From: JAIOTH01 sp964486685
Lineage (GTDB): Bacteria > Patescibacteriota > Patescibacteriia > UBA1558 > S5-K13
NCBI GenBank assembly: GCA_964486685.1
Contig: CAZAOE010000012.1
Span: forward strand, 1-34,564
Length of the DNA: 34,564 nt
Direction of reading: 5' to 3'
The notes under the pieces were generated by a model. It was not told the DNA's origin, did no database searches, and was given only the letters and a program-made list of their open reading frames with translations. Shown here one piece after another: positions 21,964 through 29,389 of this stretch. Within the stretch, counting starts at the first letter, position 1. Each line of letters starts with the position of its first letter. The translations under genes and the position numbers were made by a program.

Positions 21964-23187
21964 TTATAATTTAATTGCCTTTTCTAATCTTTTTAAAGCT
22001 AATATAAATGCTGACATTCTTAAATTAATATTATACTCTTTGGAAATATTCCAAACATCATCAAAGGCCTTATTCATTATTTTTTCTAATTTTTCAAAAA
22101 CCTCTTCTGCGGTCCATTTTTCTGCTTTGATATTTTGCAACCATTCAAAATATGAAACCACTACTCCGCCAGCATTGCTTAAAATGTCTGGACAAACCAA
22201 AATATTTTTTTGCGCTAAAATTTCATCTGCCTCTTTGCTAATTGGGCCATTGGCAATTTCTAAAATTAATTTGGCCTTGATTTCATTAGCGTTTTCTTTG
22301 GTAATTTGATTTTCTAAAGCTGCTAAAACCAAAATATCTGTTTCTAATTCTAATAATTCCTCGTTACTAATATTTTGAGCATCGTTAAAATCCTGTACCG
22401 AACCACGTGCTTGTTTATGTTTTTTTAATTTATTAATATCTAAACCGTTTTTATTATAAACCCCACCCTTTGAATCTGAAACCGCAATTATTTTATAATT
22501 TTTTTCAATTGCATAATCTATAAAGACCCCTCCGGCACTACCAAAGCCCTGAATCACAATTTTTGACTCTTGATTAATATAATCTAACTTTTTTATTATT
22601 TTATTAAATACCTGCCAAGCTCCCAAACCAGTGGCCTTGTCTCTTCCTAAGGAACCATTATTTTCAATTGATTTTCCAGTAATAATTGCTGGCGTCTTTT
22701 TATTAACTATTTGAGAATATTCATCTTCCATCCAATCCATAATTTGGGCATTAGTATACATATCCGGAGCAGGAACATCCTTTTCTGGACCGATGACATC
22801 ATAGAAGGCCTGAATCCAAGCTCGAGATAATTTTTCCAACTCTTTATTCGATAATTCTTTAGAATTTACAGATACACCACCCTTTGCTCCACCAAAAGGA
22901 ATATCAACCACAGCACATTTAATAACCATTAAAAAGGCCAATGCCTTAATTTCTTCTAAATCCACACTAGGATGAAATCTTATTCCGCCCTTATATGGTC
23001 CGCGACTATTATTATATTGAACCCTATAGGCCTTAAAAATTCTTAAGTCCCCATCATCCATTTCTACAAAAATATTGGCCTCTATAAATCTATCTGGATT
23101 TTGTAATTTTAAAATTACCCTTTTATCAATTAGGGCAATTTTTCCAGCTTGAGTTAAATTATCTAAAGTATTTAAAAATGGACTCAT
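21964..23187 (-). CDS. gdhA: Glutamate dehydrogenase (Glu/Leu/Phe/Val family)
   Basis: A 407-aa enzyme that interconverts glutamate with 2-oxoglutarate and ammonia. The substrate site is intact: GPYKGGIRFHP near residue 63, KCAVVDIPFGGAKGGV with the catalytic lysine near 105, and VPAPDMYTNAQIMDWM. The NAD(P) domain has IVIQGFGSAGG near 215. It ends in the usual helix LRMSAFILALKRLEKAI. The length is normal for the hexameric bacterial and archaeal type. The cofactor preference cannot be read. No Shine-Dalgarno sequence is visible. The thioredoxin gene lies 55 bases upstream on the same strand, so a shared transcript is likely. Confidence 0.93.
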   Translation of the reverse strand: MSPFLNTLDNLTQAGKIALIDKRVILKLQNPDRFIEANIFVEMDDGDLRIFKAYRVQYNNSRGPYKGGIRFHPSVDLEEIKALAFLMVIKCAVVDIPFGGAKGGVSVNSKELSNKELEKLSRAWIQAFYDVIGPEKDVPAPDMYTNAQIMDWMEDEYSQIVNKKTPAIITGKSIENNGSLGRDKATGLGAWQVFNKIIKKLDYINQESKIVIQGFGSAGGVFIDYAIEKNYKIIAVSDSKGGVYNKNGLDINKLKKHKQARGSVQDFNDAQNISNEELLELETDILVLAALENQITKENANEIKAKLILEIANGPISKEADEILAQKNILVCPDILSNAGGVVVSYFEWLQNIKAEKWTAEEVFEKLEKIMNKAFDDVWNISKEYNINLRMSAFILALKRLEKAIKL

Positions 23188-23242
23188 AAATCATTTAGTT
23201 AAAGGGTGAAAGTATAAAGTTGGAAGTTAAACATCTTCAAAA

Positions 23243-23563
23243 TTATTTAAGTAAATTATCTATTTTTTCTATAATTTGATCTTTAGGCATTAAACCCATA
23301 TTAGTATCTTTGACTTCACTATCCTTAAAATAGATAATAGTTGGGACACTCATAACATTATATTTTTGAGCTAAGGCCGGTGACTCTTCAATATTTACTT
23401 TCACAATTTTAACTTCTTGACCTTGATATTCTTCAGCTATTTCATCCATTAAAGGACCCAACATTTTACAAGGCCCACACCATTCTGCAAAAAAATCTAC
23501 TACGACATTTTTATTGTTTTTTAAAAACTCGTCAAAGTTCGTACTGTTTAAAATTTCAGACAT
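23243..23563 (-). CDS. trxA: Thioredoxin
   Basis: A 106-aa cytoplasmic disulfide reductase. The active site is AEWCGPCK (C29 and C32), the cis-proline motif is MSVPT, and the fold runs from VVVDFFAEWCGPC to the final IIEKIDNLL. The length matches classical thioredoxin. It is preceded by a good promoter (23594-23622) but no Shine-Dalgarno sequence; the leader would be about 25 bases. The glutamate dehydrogenase gene follows. Confidence 0.96.
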   Translation of the reverse strand: MSEILNSTNFDEFLKNNKNVVVDFFAEWCGPCKMLGPLMDEIAEEYQGQEVKIVKVNIEESPALAQKYNVMSVPTIIYFKDSEVKDTNMGLMPKDQIIEKIDNLLK

Positions 23564-23593
23564 TGGTTTAATGATTAATAATTAGTGCTTAAT

Positions 23594-23622
23594 ATTATAA
23601 CATTGGCCCTGAGTTTAGACAA
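23594..23622 (-). promoter_or_regulatory. Promoter of trxA-gdhA
   Basis: On the minus strand TTGTCT (complement of 23617-23622), 17 bases, TATAAT (complement of 23594-23599). Confidence 0.7.
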
Positions 23623-23635
23623 ATATTTGCCAAAT

Positions 23636-23664
23636 AAAAAAGGCCACTAAGCAATGTGGCCTTT
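23636..23664 (-). terminator. Terminator that overlaps the helicase stop codon
   Basis: On the minus strand AAAGGCCAC (complement of 23656-23664) pairs with GTGGCCTTT (complement of 23639-23647), followed by TTTT. The last codons of the helicase gene form the left arm and the loop, and the TAG stop (complement of 23647-23649) spans the loop edge. Confidence 0.85.
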
Positions 23665-25491
23665 GATTTTTATTATACTTTGAGCTATCTGCAAAACTTT
23701 TTTCTTTTTTTGCAGATAGATATTCCAAATTTTTCTTTCTGCTCCAGTTTTATAGACCAGAAAATATACTTTGCCAACTCGATAACGAGAAGTTCGTCCA
23801 CTGGCTTGAACAACCCTGCGTCTATCTGAGATTGGCTGAGAAAGAATCACCACATCCACGCTCTTGGAGTCCAGTCCTTGCTCGGCAACCGAGGTTGAAA
23901 GCAAAACATTAATTTCTCGATTTCTACCTCTCCTAGCTACATCCTGTTGCTTTTTGATATTCATGCCTGGGTCATTATACTTATAAGTCTGACCTTTTAG
24001 TTCTTGAATTGTCATGTGGGAAAATTTCTTTTTCAAAAAAGTCATTGCCTTCATCAAAATTTTTCTACTCTCAAAAAAAATAATCACATTTGTTTTTTTA
24101 CTGAAAGTACTTATTAATTCTTCTAGAATTTTCAGCTTGGGATTGTCATCTTCAAAATAATTGATTTTTTTTGCTTGGTCTAAATATTCTCTAAGTCCCT
24201 TATTATCTGCTAAATCTTTTTTACTCCAAAAACCATTTACATATAAAATACTTATAAGCTCTTTCGTTCGAAAAAGCTTTAAAAATATTTTAGTGGTATG
24301 CTTCTTGTTCTTAGAATAATATTGAGATTCAACAAAGTTAGCCAATATTTCTACACCATTGTTTAAACTGTCAATAGCTTGAGATACCAACATTACCAAA
24401 GACCAATTAATCAATAGTTTGTATGTCTCATTTGCTTCCAGGTCCTGTAAATATTTGTCAATTCTTTGTTTGATTCTCTTAAACTCTTTCACTACAATTC
24501 CAGCTATTTGTTCTTCTTTGTTTAAGTAGAAAGATTTTTGATAATCAAAATGAATTCTAGATTCATCTAAACAAACAATTAATCTTTTAGTATAAAAATT
24601 TAATTGCTCAACAAGTAATTTTTTCAATTTTTGATGCAATAAGGACTTCTCTCTGTCTACAAATCTAACTATTTCTTGGGCCTCAAATTTATAGGCCTTA
24701 AGTTCTGGGTCATTAGGAAGACGAAGAATTATATTTCGCCAAGAAACTTTCAAACTTTTCATTAACTTTTCCAATCTTTTTGGTTCTGAAGGAAGGGAGG
24801 CAGTAAAACCGCCTAAAAAAACATTTCCTTGCCTATAGTACTTAGATAATTCAGTGTAGGCATACTCGCCACTAAGATTATGAACTTCATCAAAAATTAC
24901 AAAACTCAAATCTTCTTTTTTGCCAACTCCAGAATCTTTTCCTAATTCTAAAACAATGGTCTGCGGAGTAGCAATGATTAAAGAATTTTCCTGCCAAATT
25001 TTTAAGCGCTCCTCTTCTTTAATGTCTCCAGTAATTAAACCTGTAGGGATATTAGTGACGCTAACAATTTCATCAACTTTGTCTTCTAGATATTTTTCTG
25101 AAAAAACTTTAGTGTGCTGGTCACACAAAACCTTAACCGGTGCCAATAACAAAATCTTTTTTTCAGAATTCTCTCGAAGATAAAGCAAACTAGTCAGAAT
25201 TTCAATATAGGTTTTACCAAGTCCTGTGTCTAAAAAAAGTAAAAAATTATTATTCAAAGCTTCAGCGGTCATTGATAAAGTATAGGGCCGGGCCTCAAAA
25301 ACTTCCTTTTTTAACAAGGGGTGCTCTAAAAACAATTTTCCATCTTTAAAAACATTTTTCAGTTTTAATTCCTTAGCAATTTTCTCTGCTCTTTGTTTTA
25401 ATTCTTTTTTTGATAAAACCTCTTTTTTTTCGTCTTGAGGATTATCAAAAAAACTTAATTGATTTGGATTTTCTCTGACTCTTCTCGTCAT
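23647..25491 (-). CDS. Hef/FANCM-like SF2 DEAH helicase
   Basis: A 614-aa ATP-dependent helicase or translocase. Motif I is FLDTGLGKTY (TGLGKT 89-94), motif Ia LLLAPVKVLCDQH, motif II IFDEVHNL (201-206), motif III GGFTASL, motif VI QASGRTSRYR (562-571). A helical insert between the two RecA domains, as in archaeal Hef, FANCM and MDA5, fits residues 250-440. There is no nuclease domain after the helicase. PNQLSFFDN at residues 9-17 resembles a sliding-clamp-binding motif (QLxLF type). AGGAGG eight bases before the ATG fixes the start. It probably acts at stalled forks or recombination intermediates (inference from family). It is divergent from the zinc protein gene at 25622. Confidence 0.85.
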   Translation of the reverse strand: MTRRVRENPNQLSFFDNPQDEKKEVLSKKELKQRAEKIAKELKLKNVFKDGKLFLEHPLLKKEVFEARPYTLSMTAEALNNNFLLFLDTGLGKTYIEILTSLLYLRENSEKKILLLAPVKVLCDQHTKVFSEKYLEDKVDEIVSVTNIPTGLITGDIKEEERLKIWQENSLIIATPQTIVLELGKDSGVGKKEDLSFVIFDEVHNLSGEYAYTELSKYYRQGNVFLGGFTASLPSEPKRLEKLMKSLKVSWRNIILRLPNDPELKAYKFEAQEIVRFVDREKSLLHQKLKKLLVEQLNFYTKRLIVCLDESRIHFDYQKSFYLNKEEQIAGIVVKEFKRIKQRIDKYLQDLEANETYKLLINWSLVMLVSQAIDSLNNGVEILANFVESQYYSKNKKHTTKIFLKLFRTKELISILYVNGFWSKKDLADNKGLREYLDQAKKINYFEDDNPKLKILEELISTFSKKTNVIIFFESRKILMKAMTFLKKKFSHMTIQELKGQTYKYNDPGMNIKKQQDVARRGRNREINVLLSTSVAEQGLDSKSVDVVILSQPISDRRRVVQASGRTSRYRVGKVYFLVYKTGAERKIWNIYLQKKKKVLQIAQSIIKIKGHIA

Positions 25492-25524
25492 GATAATCCT
25501 CCTATTTTCTTTTTTTAATAGTTA

Positions 25525-25553
25525 AATATACCCTTTGTTCTAAAATAAGTCAA
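25525..25553 (-). promoter_or_regulatory. Promoter of the Hef-like helicase gene
   Basis: On the minus strand TTGACT (complement of 25548-25553), 17 bases, TATATT (complement of 25525-25530). Its -35 and that of the opposite promoter form the inverted repeat GTCAATT-AAAA-AATTGAC (25549-25566). Confidence 0.75.
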
Positions 25554-25561
25554 TTAAAAAA

Positions 25562-25590
25562 TTGACACGATTAAAAAAATGTGCTATTTT
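25562..25590 (+). promoter_or_regulatory. Promoter of the small zinc protein gene
   Basis: TTGACA (25562-25567), 17 bases, TATTTT (25585-25590). The -35 is shared in an inverted repeat with the helicase promoter, so one protein could control both. AGGAGG follows at 25612-25617. Confidence 0.75.
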
Positions 25591-25621
25591 AATATGAAAT
25601 AAAAAAATAAGAGGAGGATCA

Positions 25622-26020
25622 ATGAAAAAAGAAGTCTTTGAAAAATCAATGCTCCTTGAAAAAAGAGGCACATTGATACATAATAGAAAATGCTCTTGTT
25701 GCGGTAAGGGGGCTAAGTATGTGGCTGTAGATTGCACTTATGACGATGAAATTCTTAATGTTTCTGTTGTTTGGTGCGGAAATGAAAACTGTCGTCAAAA
25801 TCTTCTTGAAAAAGGTTCTGCTACTCCTAATACTCTTTTTTATAAAATTTCTTTTTCAGAGTTAAAAAAAATGCCTATAAATTCAGCTCTGAAAAAACGT
25901 TTTGAAGAATTTTTAAAAAAATCTTTTTCTTTCCCGGAAGACCAAACCTTAAAATGGTTGGAAGACAAAGAAAAAGAAATTATTCCCCCAACAAAAGGGG
26001 AACAAACAAATCTTTTCTAA
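25622..26020 (+). CDS. Small Cys-rich protein with C-terminal clamp-like motif
   Basis: A 132-aa protein of no family known to me. The N-terminal half has a probable zinc site: C24, C26, C27 (NRKCSCCGKG), C38, C52 and C57 (WCGNENC). The rest is helical and basic (KKRFEEFLKKSF, WLEDKEKE). It ends KGEQTNLF, which resembles a sliding-clamp-binding peptide and nearly repeats the EndoQ end RGEQKILF. It is divergent from the Hef-like helicase with back-to-back -35 boxes, so a joint DNA repair role is plausible (inference). AGGAGG at 25612-25617 fixes the ATG. A terminator overlaps the stop. Confidence 0.7.
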   Translation: MKKEVFEKSMLLEKRGTLIHNRKCSCCGKGAKYVAVDCTYDDEILNVSVVWCGNENCRQNLLEKGSATPNTLFYKISFSELKKMPINSALKKRFEEFLKKSFSFPEDQTLKWLEDKEKEIIPPTKGEQTNLF

Positions 26021-26056
26021 GCCCTTTAAAATCTTTCTCTGATTAAAGGGCTTTTT
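26019..26056 (+). terminator. Intrinsic terminator overlapping the zinc protein stop
   Basis: Stem AAGCCCTTTAA (26019-26029) with TTAAAGGGCTT (26043-26053), then T residues. The first A residues are part of the TAA stop at 26018-26020. Confidence 0.85.
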
Positions 26057-26065
26057 GATTTGCTC

Positions 26066-26094
26066 TTTACTTTTAAATAAATCTGTTATAAGTT
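26066..26094 (+). promoter_or_regulatory. Promoter of the small orphan gene at 26126
   Basis: CTCTTTACT with TTTACT at 26066-26071, 17 bases, TAAGTT (26089-26094). It resembles the three cassette promoters (CTCTTTACA ... TATAAGAT) although no hairpin copy is present here. Confidence 0.5.
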
Positions 26095-26125
26095 AAAACT
26101 AAATTAAAACACTTAGGAGGATAAC

Positions 26126-26434
26126 ATGGCAATCTCTAACCCAACTGAATATTTTAATAGGTTCAACAAAAAGATAAAACTGCGCAGTCGCGCTCCTAAT
26201 CATAGTACTCCTGATGAAAAAAGAAGCTTTAAAAAAGCACTTACCAAATTAAAATCAATGTATGGTAATGGGTCTTATTATGTACTAGGGGGTGTTGAGA
26301 CACCGCCTCATGAAATGTCCAATGTTGATTTTCCTTTGCTTCTACATCTTTCTAGAACAAAAAATGGAAAAATCATTAAAGACGAACAAGGAAATCCTCG
26401 TGCCTTTAATGGAAAATTCTTTATTAAATTTTAA
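26126..26434 (+). CDS. Small basic orphan protein
   Basis: A 102-aa basic protein (MAISNPTEYFNRFNKKIKLR...). It has no signal peptide, membrane segment or cysteine. The segment RSFKKALTKLKSMYGNGSYYVLGG and the strand-rich end FNGKFFIKF can be described, but I do not recognise a family. AGGAGG at 26115-26120 fixes the start. It forms a single-gene unit with a terminator, like the genes at 2695-6702. Confidence 0.6.
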   Translation: MAISNPTEYFNRFNKKIKLRSRAPNHSTPDEKRSFKKALTKLKSMYGNGSYYVLGGVETPPHEMSNVDFPLLLHLSRTKNGKIIKDEQGNPRAFNGKFFIKF

Positions 26435-26441
26435 TAAAGCC

Positions 26442-26472
26442 AAAACAATCGACTCGCGCCGATTGTTTTTTT
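26442..26472 (+). terminator. Intrinsic terminator after the orphan gene
   Basis: Stem AAAACAATCG (26442-26451) with CGATTGTTTT (26460-26469), 8-base loop, and a T run to 26472. It also lies at the end of the convergent aldolase gene. Confidence 0.88.
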
Positions 26473-26490
26473 CTTATTTAAATAAATTTT

Positions 26491-27459
26491 TTAACTATAA
26501 TACTTTTCTTTGGCTTGTTCTATGGTCATCGGCTCATAATCACCAGCGTGGCCGGCTTGGCCAAAGGCCTGCATTTTAGTAATCAATAATTTTTTAATCG
26601 CTTCCCGGCCGGGACCAAGATAATCTCGGGGGTCAAACTTTTCTGGTGATTCAATAAAAACCTTACGAATTGCTCCAGTCATGGCCATCCGTGAATCTGT
26701 ATCAACATTAATTTTAGCAATCCCATTTTTAATCGCGGCCTGAATACTAGGTATGGGCACTCCGCAAGCATTGGGCATATTACCACCATACTTATTAATC
26801 TGATCTCTTAATTCTGCCGGAACAGAACTAGAGCCGTGCATCACTAAAGCCACCTTAACTTTATCGGCAATCTCTTTAACTAAATCAATCGCTAATTTTG
26901 GTTCGGCTTTAAACTTATAAGCTCCGTGGCTAGTCCCAATCGCAATTGCTAAAGCATCTACGCCCGTTTTTTCCACAAATTCTTTAACTTGAGCTGGATC
27001 AGTTAATTGCACTTCATTGGAAACATCCTCTTCAATCCCGCCTAAAGTTCCTAATTCTGCTTCTACACTCACTCCAAAACCATGGGCATAATTTACAACT
27101 TCTTTAGTGGTTTTAATATTCTCTTCAAAAGGCATGGACGAAACATCAATCATTACTGAAGTAAAACCCAAATCAATCGCTTTTTTTACAATTTCTAAAT
27201 TATCACCATGGTCTAAATGAATAGCAATTGGCAAATCAGGATTATCTTCAGTTGCTGCGAGCATTAAATGTTTTAAATACACAAAATTAGTATATTTTAA
27301 AGCTCCACGACTGGCTTGAATTATTACTGGGCTTTGGGTTTCTTTAGCCGCAGCCATAATTCCCTGGACTTGCTCCATATTATTAACATTAAAAGCTCCC
27401 ACTCCATAATGATTTTTTTGAGCATGGTCTAAAATTTGTTTCATTGGTACTAAAGGCAT
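26491..27459 (-). CDS. fba: Class II fructose-bisphosphate aldolase
   Basis: A zinc-dependent glycolytic enzyme, 322 aa, that cleaves fructose 1,6-bisphosphate to dihydroxyacetone phosphate and glyceraldehyde 3-phosphate. Metal and active-site motifs are present: IAIHLDHGDN near residue 78, VSVEAELGTLGG near 131, IGTSHGAYK near 178 and VMHGSSSVP near 209, then KINVDTDSR. It ends EPMTIEQAKEKYYS. Typical of Patescibacteria, which often keep lower glycolysis. No Shine-Dalgarno sequence is visible. Upstream is a run of TTAATTGATTAAT repeats. Confidence 0.94.
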   Translation of the reverse strand: MPLVPMKQILDHAQKNHYGVGAFNVNNMEQVQGIMAAAKETQSPVIIQASRGALKYTNFVYLKHLMLAATEDNPDLPIAIHLDHGDNLEIVKKAIDLGFTSVMIDVSSMPFEENIKTTKEVVNYAHGFGVSVEAELGTLGGIEEDVSNEVQLTDPAQVKEFVEKTGVDALAIAIGTSHGAYKFKAEPKLAIDLVKEIADKVKVALVMHGSSSVPAELRDQINKYGGNMPNACGVPIPSIQAAIKNGIAKINVDTDSRMAMTGAIRKVFIESPEKFDPRDYLGPGREAIKKLLITKMQAFGQAGHAGDYEPMTIEQAKEKYYS

Positions 27460-27537
27460 AAAATTAATTGTTTAATTGTTAAATTGTTGAATTGATTAAT
27501 TGATTAATTGATTAATAATTTAAAAAATTCTTATAGT

Positions 27538-29343
27538 TTAATTACCAATCACCTTTCCCTTGCCGGATACTAAATTATCATCCTTTAAATCTGTATTAAT
27601 ATTTTCCTTAAGACCAGAAATTTGGGTTTGACAAAAATTGTCTTGAGCAAAAAAACGAATATTTTCTAACAAATTTAAAATCTGGCCAATATCCTTAATT
27701 TCCGGAATTAAACCAACTTCAAATTTAACCTGAAATTTTTCACTTTGCGCTGGAATCTCTTCAATCGTCCAGATTACTCGCCGACTAATTTCTCCATATT
27801 GTAAATTACCAGCTAAAACACTTTTATTATTAGTCCAGACCAAACCAGGTGGTAAATCTGCGCTCACACTAAAATTACTCAAATTATTTCCATAATTTTC
27901 TAATTCCCAAAATATCCAATAATTAGTTGGAATGTCCACTTGCGGTGGGATTGGCCCTGTGCCTAATTGGTCACCATAAGGACTATAATAATATCCGGCC
28001 GAATTAAAACTTAAATTAGACAATAATTTAACTTGTGGAGAATAAATTGAATACTGTACTCTTTCTTCGTTTTTTAAATAACTAATTATAACTTTAATGC
28101 CGGCTTGTTGATGAAGCTGAACTTGATTTCTATGCAATAACAGCTGGGCCTGAAAACTTCCGCTTGCACCGGGACTTAAATTATTTTTAAAAACAATTTT
28201 ATTATCTTCTTGAGTAAAACGAGTGTCTGTACTTAAAGCTAAATTTGATAAAATAAAACTACTTGTTGGCTCAATTTCAAATTGCAAATCCTTGATAGCA
28301 ACTTCTTCATTATTTTGATAATTAAAATTAAAAGCTATTTTTTCTCCCGCTTGAATAAAATTGGCCTGCGGAATAATTGCCAACTTAAATCGTGGTACTT
28401 TAACTAATAAATCTTTAGTTAAATTAACCTGCTCCAAATCATTTAAGCTGGCTTGAAAACTAAAACTTTGCGCATCAGCCAAATCATCAATTAAGGCATC
28501 AAAATTAATAATCAATTTTTCATTAGCTGCTAAATTATTTAAATATAATTTATTTGAACCATAGCTTAGACCACTAAAACTATCCATTCTTTGAATAGCT
28601 AAGTCCTCATCTAAAAATACCCCTATATTTTCTAAACTATCTGCACTTTGATTATGAATGCTGATAGCACCGGAAAATAAAGAGCCCTGATAAATCTCTG
28701 CTGGCCAAGAAACTTGTAAAGCTAAAACCGAGTCCTCAATTAAATAAATTAAAGTATGCCGACAAGACCGCTTTAAACCATTAGAGCTATAATTTAAAGA
28801 AAAATTTATAAATTGTTGACTATCAATTTTCCCTAAAACTAAACCACTAAACTTAATTTTACCATTAGCTCCACTCTGTAAATCACCAAGATTAAAAGTA
28901 TGCGTAATGGCATCATAATTATCTGCTGGATTAATTTCTTTCAAAACAAAATTTTCTGGAAATTCTAAAGTAATATTTACCTCTTTAATGGCTTCTTTAT
29001 TATTATTTTTATAACTTAACTCAAAATCTTCTATCTGTCCGCTCTTAATGCTTTCGCTAAATTGCCTGGCTTCTAAAACTATGTTCCGACCAATATTATA
29101 ATTTTTAACCAAATAACCGACAGCTAAAGAAAGCACTATGGCCACAATAATAATTAAAGCTGTGTCGCTAATAAATCTAACCTTTTTAGAGCGTCCTAAA
29201 ACCTTTCTTTCTTTACCTAAAACATTTAAGGTATTAATTAAAACCCTGGGGGCATTTTTGTCCTCTAATTTCTTGATAATTTTCATGTTCCCTTGAGCTG
29301 TACTATATTCTTGATTTAAATTTTTTTGATCTTTTTTAGTCAT
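27538..29343 (-). CDS. Membrane-anchored surface protein with Ig-like repeats
   Basis: A 601-aa protein. The first 50 residues are basic and cytoplasmic, one membrane segment follows (about 53-76, ALIIIVAIVLSLAVGYLV), and the rest is extracytoplasmic. That part consists of beta-rich repeats resembling DUF11 or CARDB-type Ig domains: AIKEVNITLEFPENFVL, SLENIGVFLDED, AIKDLQFEIEPTSSF, NLSNFSVSADLPPGLVW. No catalytic motif is visible; a cell-surface structural or binding role is likely. Similar proteins are common in Patescibacteria. It lies just downstream of the GHL15 gene and may be co-transcribed. No Shine-Dalgarno sequence is visible. Confidence 0.75.
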   Translation of the reverse strand: MTKKDQKNLNQEYSTAQGNMKIIKKLEDKNAPRVLINTLNVLGKERKVLGRSKKVRFISDTALIIIVAIVLSLAVGYLVKNYNIGRNIVLEARQFSESIKSGQIEDFELSYKNNNKEAIKEVNITLEFPENFVLKEINPADNYDAITHTFNLGDLQSGANGKIKFSGLVLGKIDSQQFINFSLNYSSNGLKRSCRHTLIYLIEDSVLALQVSWPAEIYQGSLFSGAISIHNQSADSLENIGVFLDEDLAIQRMDSFSGLSYGSNKLYLNNLAANEKLIINFDALIDDLADAQSFSFQASLNDLEQVNLTKDLLVKVPRFKLAIIPQANFIQAGEKIAFNFNYQNNEEVAIKDLQFEIEPTSSFILSNLALSTDTRFTQEDNKIVFKNNLSPGASGSFQAQLLLHRNQVQLHQQAGIKVIISYLKNEERVQYSIYSPQVKLLSNLSFNSAGYYYSPYGDQLGTGPIPPQVDIPTNYWIFWELENYGNNLSNFSVSADLPPGLVWTNNKSVLAGNLQYGEISRRVIWTIEEIPAQSEKFQVKFEVGLIPEIKDIGQILNLLENIRFFAQDNFCQTQISGLKENINTDLKDDNLVSGKGKVIGN

Positions 29344-29389
29344 ATGTTTATTATAAATTATATTATCTTTTAATGCACTATATTTAAAT

